Assembly: GCA_002007465.1 (NCBI GenBank)
Contig: LNAC01000230.1
Location: 1,762,896-1,826,895, forward strand
DNA: 64,000 bases
Direction of reading: 5' to 3'
Source of the DNA: Ailurus styani
Lineage: Eukaryota; Chordata; Mammalia; Carnivora; Ailuridae
How positions within the stretch are numbered: position 1 is the stretch's first letter; each line of letters starts with the position of its first letter. The position numbers and the translations under genes are program-made. The notes below the pieces were generated by a model. The model did no database searches, was not told where the DNA came from, and saw only the letters and a list, made by a program, of their open reading frames with translations. Positions 1 to 11,475 of this stretch are shown here, piece by piece.

Positions 1-56
1 TGCTTTCACTATTTGGAGTCTTTGAGAGTTCCATACACATTTTAGAAAGGTTTGTC

Positions 57-296
57 CTAGTGCTCTGAAAAACAGAATTTTGGAATTCTGATAGGGATTG
101 AATTGAATCTATAGACTGCTTTGGGTGGTGTGGACATTTGAACAATATTACCTCTTCCAACCCACAAGCATGGAATAACTTTCCATTTATTTGCGTCTTC
201 TTCAATTTCTTTCATTAATAATGTCTTATAGTTTTCAGTATGTAAGACTTTTACCTCCTTGGTTAAATTTATCATTATGTATTCCCTCTCCCCCAC
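57..296 (-). pseudogene. LINE-1 ORF2 remnant, distal part
   Basis: This 79-codon open stretch contains the ORF2 segment after the reverse-transcriptase core. [22 protein letters not shown] block is followed by a GRGNIVQMS block and [11 protein letters not shown], all standard landmarks of L1 ORF2. Its first residues (MGEREYIM) are read from the inserted Can-SINE, not from L1, so the apparent start is spurious. It is an inactive fragment of the surrounding old L1. Confidence 0.8.
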
Positions 297-401
297 CCTC
301 TCTCAGAGCCCAATGCAGGACATGAACTCACAACTGTGAGTCAAGACCTAAACTGAAATCAAGAGTCAGATGCCTAACTGACTGAGCCACCCAGGCACCC
401 C
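285..401 (-). mobile_element. Can-SINE fragment inside the old L1
   Basis: The minus-strand SINE head is seen as GAGCCACCCAGGCACCCC at 383-400. L1 ORF2 sequence resumes directly after it. The 3' tail (the left side here) is shortened and no clean target-site duplication is visible, so the left edge is approximate. Confidence 0.75.
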
Positions 402-1750
402 ATCTCTTTTTGATACAATTGTAAATAGGCCTGTTTTCTTAATTTCTCTTTCTGATAGTTTCTTATTAATATGTAGAAATTCAACAGATTTCTATGTATC
501 GATTTTGTGTCTTGTAACCTTAATGAATTCATTTATTAGTTCTAACAGGGTTTTTTGGTGGAGTCTTTGGAGTTTTCTATATATGGCATCATGTCACCTA
601 CAAATAGTGACGATTTTATTTCTTCCTTTCCAATTTCGAGGCCTTTTATTTCTTATTTTTACCTAATTGCCATGGCCAGGATTTCCAATATTGTGTTGAA
701 TAAAAGTGGCCATGATGGACATCCTTACATTACTGCCAAATTTAGAGGAAAAGCTTTCATTTTTCCACCATTGAGTATGATGTCAGCTGGTTTGTGTTAT
801 ACATGGCCTTTATTATGATGAGGTATGTTCCCACTACACACACTTCATTGACTGTTTTTATCATAAAAGGATGCTGAATTTTGTCAAATGCTCTTTCTGT
901 ATCCATTGAGATGATTTTTATCTTTTGTTTTCATTTTGTTAATTTGGGGTATCACAAGGATTGATTTGTGTATGTTGAACCATCTTTGCATCTCCCTGGA
1001 ATAAATCCCAACTCAGTCATGGTGTATGATCCTTTTAGTGTACTGTTGAGTTTGGTTTGCTAATATTTTGTTAAGGATGTTTGCACTGGTATTCATTAGG
1101 GATACTGGCCTGTAATTTTATTTTTTTGTGTGATGTCCTTGCCTGATTTTGAAATCAGGCCTCATAAAATGAGGTTGGAAGCATTCTTTCCTCTTCAATT
1201 TTTTGGAAGAGTTTCAGAAGGGTAGGTAGTAAATCTTATTTGAATGTTTGGTAGAATTCACAACTGTAGATGTCTGGTCCTAGACTTTTGTTTGTTGGGA
1301 GTTTTTTGATTACTAATTCAATCTCCTTGTTAGTGATTGGTCTATTCAGATTTTCTATTTCTTCATAATTCAGTCTTGGAAGATTTATGTTTCTAGAAAT
1401 TTATCCATGTCTTCCAGGTTGTCCAATTTTTTTGGTGTGTAATTGTTAATACTAGTCTGTTATCATCCTCTATGGTAAGTTATAACTTCTCTTTCATTTC
1501 TGATTTTATTTATTTGAGCCATCTTTTTCCACAGGGAGTCTAGCCAAAGGTTTGTCAATTTTGTTTGTCCTTTCAGAGAACCAGCTCTTACTTTCATTGA
1601 TCCTTCCTACTGTTTCTTTTTAGTCTCTATTTCATTTATTTCCTCTGATCTTTATTACTTCCTTCCTCCTACTAACTTTGGGCTTTGTTTGTTCTTTTTC
1701 TAGTTCTGTTAGGTGTAAAGTTAAAAATTGTTTAAGATTGTTTCTTGAGG

Positions 1751-1933
1751 GTGCCTGGGTTGATCAGTTGGTTGGGTGACTACTTTCAGCTCAGGTCATG
1801 ACCCTGGAGTCCCGGGATTGAGTCCCACATCAGGCTCCCTGCTTGGTGGGGAGTCTGCTTCTCCTTCTGACCCTCCCCCTCTCATGCTCTCTCTCTCTTT
1901 CAAATAAATTAATAAAATCTTTAAAAAACAAAT
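1751..1933 (+). mobile_element. Can-SINE with 14-bp TSD, inside the old L1
   Basis: The copy has a tRNA-like head (GGTGCCTGGGTTGATCAG), the body GCTCAGGTCATGACCC, a pyrimidine-rich stretch and an A-rich AAATAAAATC tail. It is flanked by perfect copies of ATTGTTTCTTGAGG at 1737-1750 and 1934-1947, showing target-primed insertion into pre-existing L1 DNA. Confidence 0.92.
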
Positions 1934-2410
1934 ATTGTTTCTTGAGGTTGGCATGTATCCCGATGAACTTCTCTTTTAAAATGTTTTTGCTGCATCCCAT
2001 AGACTTTGGACTGTTTTCTTTCCATTTTCATTTGTCTTAATTTTTTTTAAATTTCTCCTTTGATTTCTTCATTGACCCACTGGTTGTCTGGTAGCATGTT
2101 GTTTAATCTCTACATATTTGTGATTTTTCTAGTTTTCACCTTATGATTAGTTTATGATTTCATACCACGGTGGTCAGAAAAGATGCATGATCTGATTTCA
2201 ATCTTCTTTTTATCAAGACTTGTTTTATGGCCCATATGTGATCTAGCCTAGAGAATATACCATGTGCACTTGAGAAGAATGTGTATTCTTCTGCTCTTGG
2301 ATGGAATGTTCTGCATATATCTACTAAGTCACCTGGTCTAATATGTCCTTTAAGGCCAATCTTTATTGATTTTCTATCTGGATGATCTATCCACTGATGT
2401 AAGTGGGGTG

Positions 2411-2680
2411 TTAAAATCTCCTGTTTACTGTATTGTTGTCAATTTCTCCCTTTAGGTCTGTTAATATTTGCTTTATATATTTAGGTATTCCTATGTTAGG
2501 TGTATAAATATTTATAAATGTTATATCCTCTTGTTGGATTGATACCTTTAACATTAAGTGATGCCCTTTGTCTCTTGTTACAGTCTCTATTTTAAAGTCC
2601 ATTTTGTCTAATATAAGTATAGCTACACCAGCTTTCTTTTCATTTCCAGTTGCATGAAACATCTTTTTCCATCCCTTCAC
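2411..2680 (-). pseudogene. LINE-1 ORF2 endonuclease-domain remnant
   Basis: This 89-codon frame reads as the N-terminal endonuclease region of L1 ORF2. It has a KGWKKMFHATGNEKKAGVAI block, then LDKMDFK, then DITFINIYTPN and a KGEIDNNT end. Just upstream on the minus strand (about 2830-2690) is the NVNGLNSPVKRH-type start of ORF2, separated by stops. The fragment lacks the rest of the domain and is non-functional. Confidence 0.82.
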
Positions 2681-2982
2681 TTTCAGTCATTTGTGTCCTT
2701 AGATCTGAAGTGATTCTCTTATAGTCAATGTACAGATGAGTCTTGTTTTTTAATCCATTCAGCCATTCTATGTCTTTTGACTGGAGAATTTAATCCATTT
2801 ACATTTCAAGTAATTATTGATAGGTAGCTATTTATTGCTATTTTGTTCACTGTTTTATGGCTCTTTTTGTAATTTCTTTTTGTTCCTTTCTTCTCTTGCT
2901 CTCTTCCCTTGTGGTTTGATGACTTTCTTTAGCATTATGCTTAGATTCCTTTCTCATTGTCTTTTGTACTTCTACATTTGAC

Positions 2983-3180
2983 CCTTGAAAAATGCAGGGG
3001 TTATGGGTGCTGACCCTCTACATAGTTGAAAATGCACATATAACTTTTGACTCCCCCCAAATGTAACTACTGATACCCTACTGTTGACCAGAAACCTTAT
3101 TGATAACATAAACTGTCAATTAACACATATTTTGTATGTTACATGTACTACACATTGTGTTCTTACAGTAACCTAGAGGG
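2983..3180. repeat. Ancient interspersed element within the old L1, family uncertain
   Basis: A roughly 200-bp block beginning near TTGACCCTTGAAAAATGC, with AACTTTTGACTCCCCCC in the middle, is not L1 sequence and sits in the inter-ORF region. I recognise it as a common mammalian interspersed sequence, probably a non-autonomous DNA transposon, but I cannot name the family. Boundaries are approximate. Confidence 0.4.
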
Positions 3181-3249
3181 AAAAAAATGTTTTCTTGTTA
3201 TGAATTAATGCCATTTCTTTTCAGCTTAAATACATCCCTTTAACATTTC

Positions 3250-4100
3250 TTATAAGGCCAGTTTAGTGGTGATGAACTTCTTTAGCTTTTGCTTGTCTTG
3301 AAAACTTTCTCTCCTTCGGTTCTGAATGGTAGCCTTGCTGGACAGAGTATTCTCAGGTGGAAATTTTCTCTTTTCAGCACTTTGAATATACTATGCCACT
3401 CTCTTCTGGTCTGCAAAGTTTCTGTTAAAAAATCAGCAGATAGTCATGTGGTGGTTCTCTTATACATAACAAGCTGTTTTTCCTCTTGCTGCTTGTAAGA
3501 TTTTTTAACTATTGATATTTTAATGACAATGTGTCTTGGTGTGAATCATTTCGGGTTCATTTTATTTGGAGCTCTCTCTGCTTCCTGGACCTTGATGGCT
3601 GTTTCCTTCCCCAGGTTAGGGAAGTTTTCAGCCATTATTTCTTCAAATAAATGTTTGGTCCCCCTTTTCTCCCTCTCTCTTTTCCTTCGGGGACCTCTTT
3701 AATGTAAATGTTATTCTACCTGATGCTATCCCATTGGTCTAAGTTCTCTCCACTTTTCAAAATTCCTTTTTTCTCTTTGCTGCTCTGTTTGGGTAACTTC
3801 CACACCTCTCTTTTCCAGGTCACTGATCCTTTCTCCTGCTTCATTTAGTCTGTTGTTGAACCCCTCTAAGTGTATTTTTCAGTTCAATTATTGTATTCTT
3901 CAGCTCCATGACTTTGGTTTAATACTTTCTTATATTTTCTCTTTGTTGATATTTTCACTGCGTTCATCCATTCTTCTCCTGAGTTCAGTGAACATTTTTA
4001 GGACTGTCATTTTGAGCTATCAGGTAATTACTTATCTCCATTAAGATCTTTTTCTGAGGTTTTGTCTTATTCTTTCTTTTAGAACTCATTCCTCTATTTC
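3250..4100 (-). pseudogene. LINE-1 ORF1 region remnant
   Basis: The reverse complement is recognisable as the ORF1 portion of an L1M element. The coiled-coil-coding stretch at about 3850-4000 is rich in GAG, GAA and AAA codons. It is followed toward 3300 by the conserved C-terminal segment that ends with the Arg/Lys-rich 'TRFRTEGEKVFKTSKS'-like decoding. Multiple stops and indels break the frame. It belongs to the 1-7510 element. Confidence 0.65.
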
Positions 4101-4877
4101 CTCATTTGGCTTGACTCTCTGTGCTTGTTTCTATGTATTATGTGAAACAGCTAACTCTCCCAGTCTTGAAGGAGTAGCCTTGAGTAGGAGATGAACCTTA
4201 TCAACCTTATCAATCTTATCACTGTCCTAGCTCTCAGTTGTCCCTTGAATCTTTGTGATTGTCTAAGTAGCCTGATTTATTCTTTTTTAGAGTTATTATT
4301 TAAATTCCAGTTAGTTAACATACAGTATAATATCAGTTCAGGTGTACAATATAGTGATGCAACACTACAACGCCCAGTACTCATCACAAGTGCACTCCTT
4401 AATCCCCACCACCTATTTAGCCCATCTCCCCCACCCACCTCATTTCTGGTAACCATAATAGAGTTTGTTCTCTATAGTAAACAGTCTATTTCTTGGGTTG
4501 TCTTTCTCTCTTTTATTCCTCCGTTACTCATTTGTTTTTTTCTTAAATTCCACATATGAGTGAAATCCAGTGGTATTTGTCTTTCTCTGACTTACTTTGC
4601 TTAGCATTATACACTCTAGCTCCATCCATGTCACTATAAATTGCAAGACTTCATTTTTCTTTATGGCTCAGTAATATTCCATCGAATATATATATTACAT
4701 CTTCTTTATCCATTCATCAATCCATGGACACTTGGGCTGTTTCCATAATTTGACTACTGTAGCTAATGCTGCTGTAAACATTGGGGTGTATGTATCCCCC
4801 CCTCTGAATTAGTATTTTGGTATTTTGGGGGCAAGTACCTAGAAGTGCAATTGCTTGATCATAGGGTAGCTCTATTT

Positions 4878-5087
4878 TTAACTTTGGAGGACCCTCCATA
4901 CTGTTTTCCAGAGTGGCTGTACCAGTTTGCATTCCCACCAACAGTGTAAGAGGGTTTTCCTTTCTCCACATCCTCGCCAACACCTGTTGTTTCTTGTGTT
5001 GTTTAGTTTTGCCATTCTGACAGGTGTGAGTGATATCTCGTTGTCATTTTGATTCGCATTTCTCTGATGATCAGTGATGTTGAGCAT
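4878..5087 (-). pseudogene. LINE-1 ORF2 C-terminal remnant, frame broken at its 3' side
   Basis: The frame shows the cysteine-rich C-terminal landmarks of ORF2: [13 protein letters not shown], then [20 protein letters not shown], then [11 protein letters not shown]. It stops early. The following block (LPYDQAIALLGTCPQN) is found in a different frame between 4717 and 4983, so a frameshift separates them. This is inactive despite the good conservation. Confidence 0.85.
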
Positions 5088-5121
5088 TTTTTCATGTGTC
5101 TGTTGGCCATCTGCATGTCTT

Positions 5122-5323
5122 GAGGAGCCCGGGTGGCTCAGTCGTTAAGCATCTGCCTTCGGCTCAGGTCGTGATCCCAGGGTCCTGGGATCCAGCCCCA
5201 CATCAGGCTCCCTGCTATGTGGGAAACCTGCTTCTCCCTCTATCACTCCCCTTGCTTGTGTGTCCCTCTCTCGCTGTGTTTCTCTCTGTCGAATAAATAA
5301 ATAAAATCTTTAAAAAATAATTT
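5122..5323 (+). mobile_element. Can-SINE with 14-bp TSD, inside the younger L1
   Basis: The head GGAGCCCGGGTGGCTCAG is followed by ATCTGCCTTCGGCTCAGG, a CT-rich region and an AATAAATAAATAAAATC tail. CATCTGCATGTCTT is repeated perfectly at 5108-5121 and 5324-5337. The insertion post-dates the 4285-6117 L1, giving three nested layers. Confidence 0.93.
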
Positions 5324-5834
5324 CATCTGCATGTCTTTTTTTGAAAAAATGTCTATTCATGTCTTCTGCCCATTTTTCAATTGGATTATATGGGTTTGGG
5401 GTGTTGAGTTTCATAAGTTCTTTATAGATATTGGATACTAGCCCTTTATCAGAGATGTCATTTGCAAATATTTTCTCCCATTCCATAGGTTGCCTTTTAG
5501 CTTTGTTGATTATTTCTTTCACAGTGCAGGAGCTTATTTTGATGTAGTCCCAATAGTTTACTTTTGCTTTAGTTTCCCTTGCCTCAGGAAACCTATCTAG
5601 AAAGAAGTTGCTATGGCTAATGTCAAAGAGATCACTGCCTGTGTTCTCTTCTAGGATTTTTATGGTTTCAGGCCTCACATTTAGATCTTTAATCCATTTT
5701 GAATTTATTTTTGTGTGTGGCGTAAGAAAGTGGTCCAGTCTCATTCTTTTGCATGTGGCTATCCAGTTTTCCCAACACCACTTGTTGAAGAGACCATCTT
5801 TTTTCCTACTGGATATTCTTTCCTGCTTTGTCAA
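5310..5834 (-). pseudogene. LINE-1 ORF2 C-terminal segment, longest open frame of the window (174 codons)
   Basis: The protein carries L1 ORF2 landmarks downstream of the reverse transcriptase: a [12 protein letters not shown] block near residue 12, [22 protein letters not shown] around residues 42-63, then [16 protein letters not shown] and IYKELMKLN. The final residues (about 5310-5323) are read from the tail of the adjacent Can-SINE and are not L1. The open frame is longer than in the older L1, consistent with a younger age. The element lacks its endonuclease and reverse-transcriptase core through 5' truncation, so it cannot be active. Confidence 0.88.
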
Positions 5835-6133
5835 AGATTAATTGGCCATATAATTGTGGGTTCATTTCTGGGTTTTCTATTCTGTTCCATCAATCTATGT
5901 GTCTCTTTCTGTGCCAGTACCATAGTGCTTTGACTACTATAGCTTTGTAATATAACTTGAAATTTGGACTTGTGATGCCTCCAGCTTTGCTTTGCTTTTT
6001 CAAGATTGCTTTGGCTATTTGGGGTCTTTCATGGTTCTATACAGATTTTAGGATTGTTTGTTCTAGCTCTGTGAAAAATGCTATTAATGTTTTGATAGGG
6101 ACTGCATTAAATGTGTAAGCCTGATTTATTCTT

Positions 6134-7510
6134 GATAGGTCCCAGTCGTTGATGGTGTGCCAAGACCTGTCGGTGTTCCAAAGGGAGTGATCTCAGTCAG
6201 CACCTGTTCAGGCTGATTGAAAGCCAGATCCTTAGGCAGCAGATTTAACATACATAAATATACACCGTCCTGTGGGACCACAACTGTAGATCCTGTCAAC
6301 CACCAGACCAGATCTGGAGGTGTCCCCTGGGGTGACAGCTGCAAGAACTGGGGCTTCAGACAAATGTATAATCTCCTTTCTGGGCCTGTGAACTTATGGT
6401 GAGGCTAAGGAAAGGCACAAAGATGGTGTCTCCCTGCTTGCCATCTCTGAGAGCGCCTCTGTAGCCTTTAGATGTGTAATAAACCTGAAGCCTATCTCTC
6501 AGGCTAAACCTCCAGGACAAGTCATTGGGCCTTTTTCGTAGGCAGACTTGGGGTGTGTTTCAGTCTGATGTCTGTACAGTGCCCTGGGTGTGGTAGCCTG
6601 CTCTGAACTGTCTTTCTTACTGTCACACTCCTGTGGGGTCCAGGAACGCAAGACCCTCTGGCCGCCAGAGCTAGGCAATCAAGAGGCATCCCCTGGGCAG
6701 AGTGTGCTCACCTTCCAGCTTCAGTGAAACTGTGGTAGGGTACTGATGGGTCATGGGAGAGAGTGTCGGGGTGGGCTTTAGTGGGGCCTGGGATGATCAC
6801 TGGGCATGGTGCACACCCGTGGCTTGAGTCGTTTAGAAGAGCAGTGGAGGCAGGCCATGCCTGCGGCTTTAACGAGGCTGTGTCCACGTGCACACAGCTG
6901 CCCTTGCAAGGTAGAGACAAGGCAAAAATGATACACCCAGTGCCTTCATCCACAAAGGAAGTCCCAACTGGTCTCTGACCCCCTGGCAGACACTTGAAGT
7001 TTAGCAAAATGAATCTTCTTCACCCATAATCCAGTCACCTCTGAAACTTCTGCCTTTGCGCTGGGTCCCGGGATGGGTGAATCTATGCATGAGCCCCTCA
7101 AAAAAAGTCTGTCAGATTCCCACAGCCCCTGAGGTACCCTGGATAGGAGCTTTGTTGGTTTCCAAAGCCAGACATTTTCGAGGCTTCACCTCTGCCATGC
7201 ACATTCCAAGGCTGGGGCACCCAGTGTGGGACATGAACCTCTCACTCCTTCGGGAGAGGTTCTGGACCTGTGAAGAAGCTCCCTATTGTGTGTCACCATA
7301 CTGGGGAGGGGTTTTGGGCAAAACCTCGTCTCTGCCTCTCCTGTCTATCTTAATGCAGTCCTTTTATCCCTTGTTGTGGAGAGAGCTGTTCAGCTAGGTT
7401 TCAGTCCTTTTTCAGTGAGAATTATTCCATATGTCACTGTAGATCTGGTGTGTCCATGGAAGGAGGTCAGTTGAGAGTCTTCCTCTGTCACCATCTTGGG
7501 TGTCCTCCCA
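6134..7510 (-). mobile_element. 5'UTR part of the old LINE-1
   Basis: This segment has higher GC than its surroundings and no ORF homology. It is recognisable as L1M-type 5'UTR (for example the GCCCTGGGTGTGG block near 6580-6600). The start, read on the minus strand at about 7510, has CCCAAGATGG, which resembles the YY1-bound site at the start of LINE-1 elements. Small open frames here (up to 113 codons) look like chance. Confidence 0.75.
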
Positions 7511-7975
7511 CAAAAGGTTGCTTTTCTTCATGTGAAAAACAGACCTGGGCCAAGGTCCCTTGCATTTATATGAACTAGAATTCTAACTTGTTCCCAACCT
7601 TATACCTTAGTATTCTTTTAAAAATAATTTTTAAAGTTAACAATTAGAATAATCTGTTATAAACCTTTACCATCCTGCATTTGCCATTTTTCTTTACATC
7701 TTATATATTTGTTAAAGGAATGGACCTTAGGAAATATCCCACTTTATTTACAAAAATCTAACAGGAGTATTATATTATTTGTATGCAAATATGGAATCAT
7801 CACCATTAGATACCAAATGGTGTCCATTTAAAATAGGTCCTGATTAAAGAATCAGTGAAGTATCAGGAGAGGCAATTTCCATCAACAGTTTTTCAGAGAG
7901 ATTGATTATTTACCAGATTACTCAGATGCAGGCACGCTTGGGTCAAAATTGGCCCTGGAGTTGTACTGAATATAT
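7511..7975. other. Unique sequence, no feature seen
   Basis: AT-rich DNA between the L1 5' end and the next Can-SINE. I recognise no repeat, coding frame or regulatory signal. Confidence 0.5.
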
Positions 7976-7991
7976 GAAAATAGAATTCAAG

Positions 7992-8216
7992 GGGTGCCTG
8001 GGTGGTGCAGTTGGTTAAGCATCTGACTGTTGGTTTGGGCTCAGGCCATCATCTCAGGATTGTGAAACAGAGTCCCAGGTTGGGCTCAACACTCAGCACG
8101 GAGTCTGCTTGAGCTTCTCTTTCCCTCTCCCTCTGCCCCTACACTGCCTTGTGCTCGCTCGCTTTCTCTCGTACTCTCTTTCTGTCTCTAATATAAATAA
8201 ATAAATCTTAAAAAAA
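7992..8216 (+). mobile_element. Can-SINE (older long subtype) with 16-bp TSD
   Basis: A GGTGCCTGGGTGGTGCAG head precedes GCATCTGACTGTTGG, a GAGTCTGCTTGAGCTTC segment, a CT-rich tract and an (AAAT)n tail. GAAAATAGAATTCAAG is repeated perfectly at 7976-7991 and 8217-8232. Confidence 0.93.
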
Positions 8217-8232
8217 GAAAATAGAATTCAAG

Positions 8233-8664
8233 CTGTAGCCTTTAAATCATCAGATCTATTATCGAGTCTTGCAAATCAAAGGGAAATATAACAAACACAA
8301 AAATGAAACAGACACAGAAAGTTGTGGTAATGTCACAGACTGGGCCATCTATAGGGCTTCAGCTGGTCCACTCCCCACCCCCCAACAGTTTCCTGCTGCC
8401 ATCTCGCACTAGGAAGAAAATAAAGGTGGGTGGCCTTTCCTGAAACCCCTCTCCCAGAGTGCCTTAGGAATGGAACTGAGCTAGTGAAAAGGGAGCAGAC
8501 GCAGTCTAGGATTTGTGGGTAGTAAAATAGAAGGTCAAGTCCTAGGTTAAAGTTGGAGCCAGATGGAAGACACCTTAACTTTGAATGTGGTCACCAGTGA
8601 ACTCTGCTTCCTCTGCCTGATTAGGCACAATTCCCTATATGCAACGACAACATGAGAATGATGG
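8233..8664. other. Unique sequence, no feature seen
   Basis: Mixed-composition DNA without a recognisable repeat or credible coding frame. Confidence 0.45.
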
Positions 8665-8895
8665 CACAGTTGGAAGAAACCCAAGCTTTGGAATCAGACA
8701 GATACAGGTTGGAATCCCAGCTTTTCTAATTAATGTGTATGACCTTGAGCAAGTTACTCGCCCTCTCTGAGACTCAGTTTCTTCCTTTATAAGGAAAGAA
8801 TACTACCAGTACTAAGGTTTTTGAGGGGAGTTAATGAGAAATCACATATAAAGTACATGGCACATAGCAGGGCCCATATAAATGCTAGCTTTTAT
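8665..8895 (+). repeat. MIR element
   Basis: Most of the MIR consensus is visible. TTTGGAATCAGACAGA is followed by the core ATGACCTTGAGCAAGTTACT, CTCTGAGACTCAGTTTC, and the 3' part ACATGGCACATAGCAGG with ATAAATGCTAGC. Confidence 0.88.
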
Positions 8896-9706
8896 TCTTA
8901 TCATCAGCATCATAATAAAGGAATCACCATCATAAGGAATCACCTTATATTCCTATTTTTAAATATTAGGTTGAACTACACCAAATGGCCATTTTTTTCA
9001 TATTTAACGAAAAGTAAAATAGCAACCATTTCATAGGGTGCGACCTAAAATTTTAACAAGTATATCCTAAGAAAAGGGTACACTATGTTTAATACCTGCT
9101 TATATATGGCAAAGGCACAATCTGCTCCTTTGGAATTAAGGAAAATCAATAATTATACAACTGAAGGATGAACATCTGGTGCTTAGTGCAGAACAGATAG
9201 AAAGCAACTCATTAACAATACTGGCCAAGTGCTGAAGACCAAGGCACTACAATGCCATTGGCATGACTTGGCTATACTACTATGAAGCAATCATGAAAGA
9301 ACCCTGAGAATAGGGAGGAGACCATGTCCGCATAAAACAAAATTAAGCATAAGCCTGGGCCCAAAGGGTTGCTCCCTACAAGAAAGGGAGAGAGCTTAAT
9401 GAAAACCATGCCCACAAGAAAAGGAGAAATTTAACACACTCGGCCTTTCCTTCTTAGTCTCAAATGACAGTTTGATTTTTCAAAGTAATCCATATGTGTT
9501 GGGGAAAGAAAATGGGGGAAGGGTCATCCAATCCCAAAATAGAAATCAAAGCTGAGAATGCTTTGAAAATAGAAAAATTACTCTACAGACTCCGGGATAT
9601 AAAGAAATTGAACACAAGAACACTGAGGCCAGTGGGGAAATATGCCTGGTCCTTATATGCTATAATATCGCAAAGTAGTAAAACCCAGAATCATTTACGT
9701 TTGGAA
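8896..9706. other. Unique sequence, no feature seen
   Basis: AT-rich DNA. A 74-codon frame at 9494-9718 runs into the next MIR and has no recognisable domain, so I treat it as chance. Confidence 0.45.
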
Positions 9707-9707
9707 G

Positions 9708-9870
9708 AAATAGTATAATGGAAAGAGACTGGGGCTTTGGAGCCAGACGAATCTACATTCCAATTCCAGTCCCACCACTTACTGGCTGTGAGACCACGGG
9801 CAAACTCCACACCTTCACAGGATTGTCATGAGAATTCAACGGGAATATATTTAAAGTGCCCAGCACAGAC
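9708..9870 (+). repeat. MIR element
   Basis: TATAATGGAAAGAGACTG, then GGAGCCAGACGAATC, CCACTTACTGGCTGTGAG and the 3' part AGTGCCCAGCACAG follow the MIR order, with the usual scattered substitutions. Confidence 0.85.
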
Positions 9871-11375
9871 TAAGAATTCTAAAACCAGAAAACAACCGAG
9901 TCTCTGTTCTAGCTTTGCAAATTTATACCACCGCCACCTCCAGTTTCGTCTGTATTTCTACACATCCTGCCACACGCGAAGAGGTATAACACACAAAATG
10001 GAACTTCATACACAGTGAAAAAAAGATGGCTCTTGGCTTCAGGTATTCCCAAATACAAACACATGTATTTACCTGAAGGTATGTTCTGAATGTACTAGAA
10101 AAGTTGGGTTTTAAGTCTACCTTTCAGGTTATGCTCTTTTTCTTGTTCACATCTTCGTTCCCTTAATTTAAACAAGCTCGGTGACGTGGAGAAGAGACAG
10201 AAGATGGAGAAAAACCACAAGCATGTAAGGGAAAGTCTAGAAAGTGAACCCCAAAGGAGGGCCAGGAAGAGAGACATCAACTATATAGAGTGTGAGGGAA
10301 GCATTATGAGGCGAGACAAGGTGACGGGAAGGACCAACCATTACACAAACTACTGGTGATTTGAGGAAATAACTGACCGACCTGTAGCAACACTTACACA
10401 ACTTTATATACCTCCATCAACAAACTTTCTGACCTGCAAGGAAGTTATTAGTTATGTTGGAGCTATTTTTGGTCATGTGTTAAACTTTGCAGTTTGTGAA
10501 GCCAAATGGCTAGCTTGCCTGGATATCTAGGGGCTTTTCTGGATGGGAGAGGATAAAGTCCCAGGATGATCAATTTGCTATGTAGCAAGTACTAACCAGG
10601 AAGGAAGGAAGGAGGGCGAAGAGGGAGAAGGCACTAGAGACATCCTCATATACCATGCCTGGCTGGTCTAGGTGTGCTGGGTTGCAGCTGCCCAAATTCC
10701 TAGCCTTAGCTGATGCCTTGTGATGGGGATGTAGAGTCCCCAGGAAAACAAATGCCAATGTTGTTACTGCTGGCCACAAAACCTCCTCCCATGCAGAGTC
10801 ATTAGACAAATGAAAGGAAAAACTCATTGGCGTGGCGAATCCATGGTGGCATCCAGCACTGCCAGTCAACAAATGATTATTGAGCTATACGTAAAAGGGG
10901 AGCGAGATACTGATGTTAATGTTGAGGGCCTTGTATCAGTCACATCCATATTTCCATTAGGATCTGACAATATTTTTATTCTGTCAGTCTTTGTTTTCAT
11001 GTATTCTTAGACCAAACTGTCTTCACTCTGTCATTTCTACCAATGGTAATGAAGTTGCTGACAACAAAATGCATTGCGGGAGCCAATCCTCTTCATTCAT
11101 GAAGTTATCGCCATACTGCCCATCACCAGGGCAAATGAATCTACTGTGTGAACAGAGATGAAAGACTATACACAGAATAATGGCAAAAGGAGATAGTGAG
11201 CATTACATATATAACCTTAATCCCAGTTTCTGGCCAGAACGGAAGCTGGAGATTCTCATCTCTCAAAAGCTTCACATTGAAAATCTATTTGTAGGACAGG
11301 AAAAAAAAAAGCTATGAGAACAAGGTGGCTCTGCGCTGTATGTCCTTCTAGCCTGCTGCAGTGGTGAGGGAGGGG
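9871..11375. other. Unique sequence, no feature seen
   Basis: Apart from a short A-run near 11300 and a small GGAA stretch near 10600, I see no repeat or gene. Open frames up to 100 codons on both strands have no recognisable domain. Confidence 0.45.
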
Positions 11376-11475
11376 GTGTAGTTGAAAGAAACCTGGCCTG
11401 GGGGTTAGAAGACCTGGATTAGAGCCAGTCATTGTGGGTAGAGTCTGTTTCCTTTTCTAAAGGGGGTAGACCAGA
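11376..11475 (+). repeat. Possible MIR remnant
   Basis: GAAACCTGGCCTGGGGGTTAG followed by AAGACCTGGATTAGAG resembles the 5' part of MIR or MIRb. The rest is too diverged to follow. Confidence 0.4.

Larger units (their letters stand above)
4285..6117 (-). mobile_element. Younger carnivore LINE-1, 5'-truncated, 16-bp TSD, inserted in the older L1
   Basis: The element lies antisense. It begins at its 3' end with a T-run (the reversed poly-A tail) and then the carnivore L1 3'UTR (about 4290-4700). ORF2 C-terminal sequence follows up to about 6117, where the 5' truncation falls. The 16-bp duplication AGCCTGATTTATTCTT is perfect at 4269-4284 and 6118-6133. The older L1 5'UTR continues on both sides, so this insertion is clearly later. 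A Can-SINE (5122-5323) later entered this element. Confidence 0.93.
1..7510 (-). mobile_element. Old, nearly full-length LINE-1 (L1M-type), antisense, nested insertions
   Basis: Read on the minus strand, this is LINE-1 in its normal order: 5'UTR (about 7510-6134 and 4284-4140), ORF1 region (about 4100-3250), ORF2 endonuclease part (about 2840-2400), reverse-transcriptase part and distal ORF2 (about 1700-1). The 3'UTR lies beyond the left edge. The 5' end is recognisable because the reverse complement near 7510 begins with a GGAGGACACCCAAGATGG motif typical of mammalian L1 5' ends. All reading frames are broken; the longest ORF2 pieces are under 90 codons, so the copy is old and dead. It is interrupted by Can-SINEs (285-401, 1751-1933), an ancient element (about 2983-3180) and a younger L1 (4285-6117). 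The exact L1M subfamily is not resolved. Confidence 0.88.

Noticed and set aside
5310..5834. 174-codon open frame as a possible gene
   Set aside because: It matches LINE-1 ORF2 C-terminal sequence, lies inside a 5'-truncated element with a TSD, and its end reads into a SINE.
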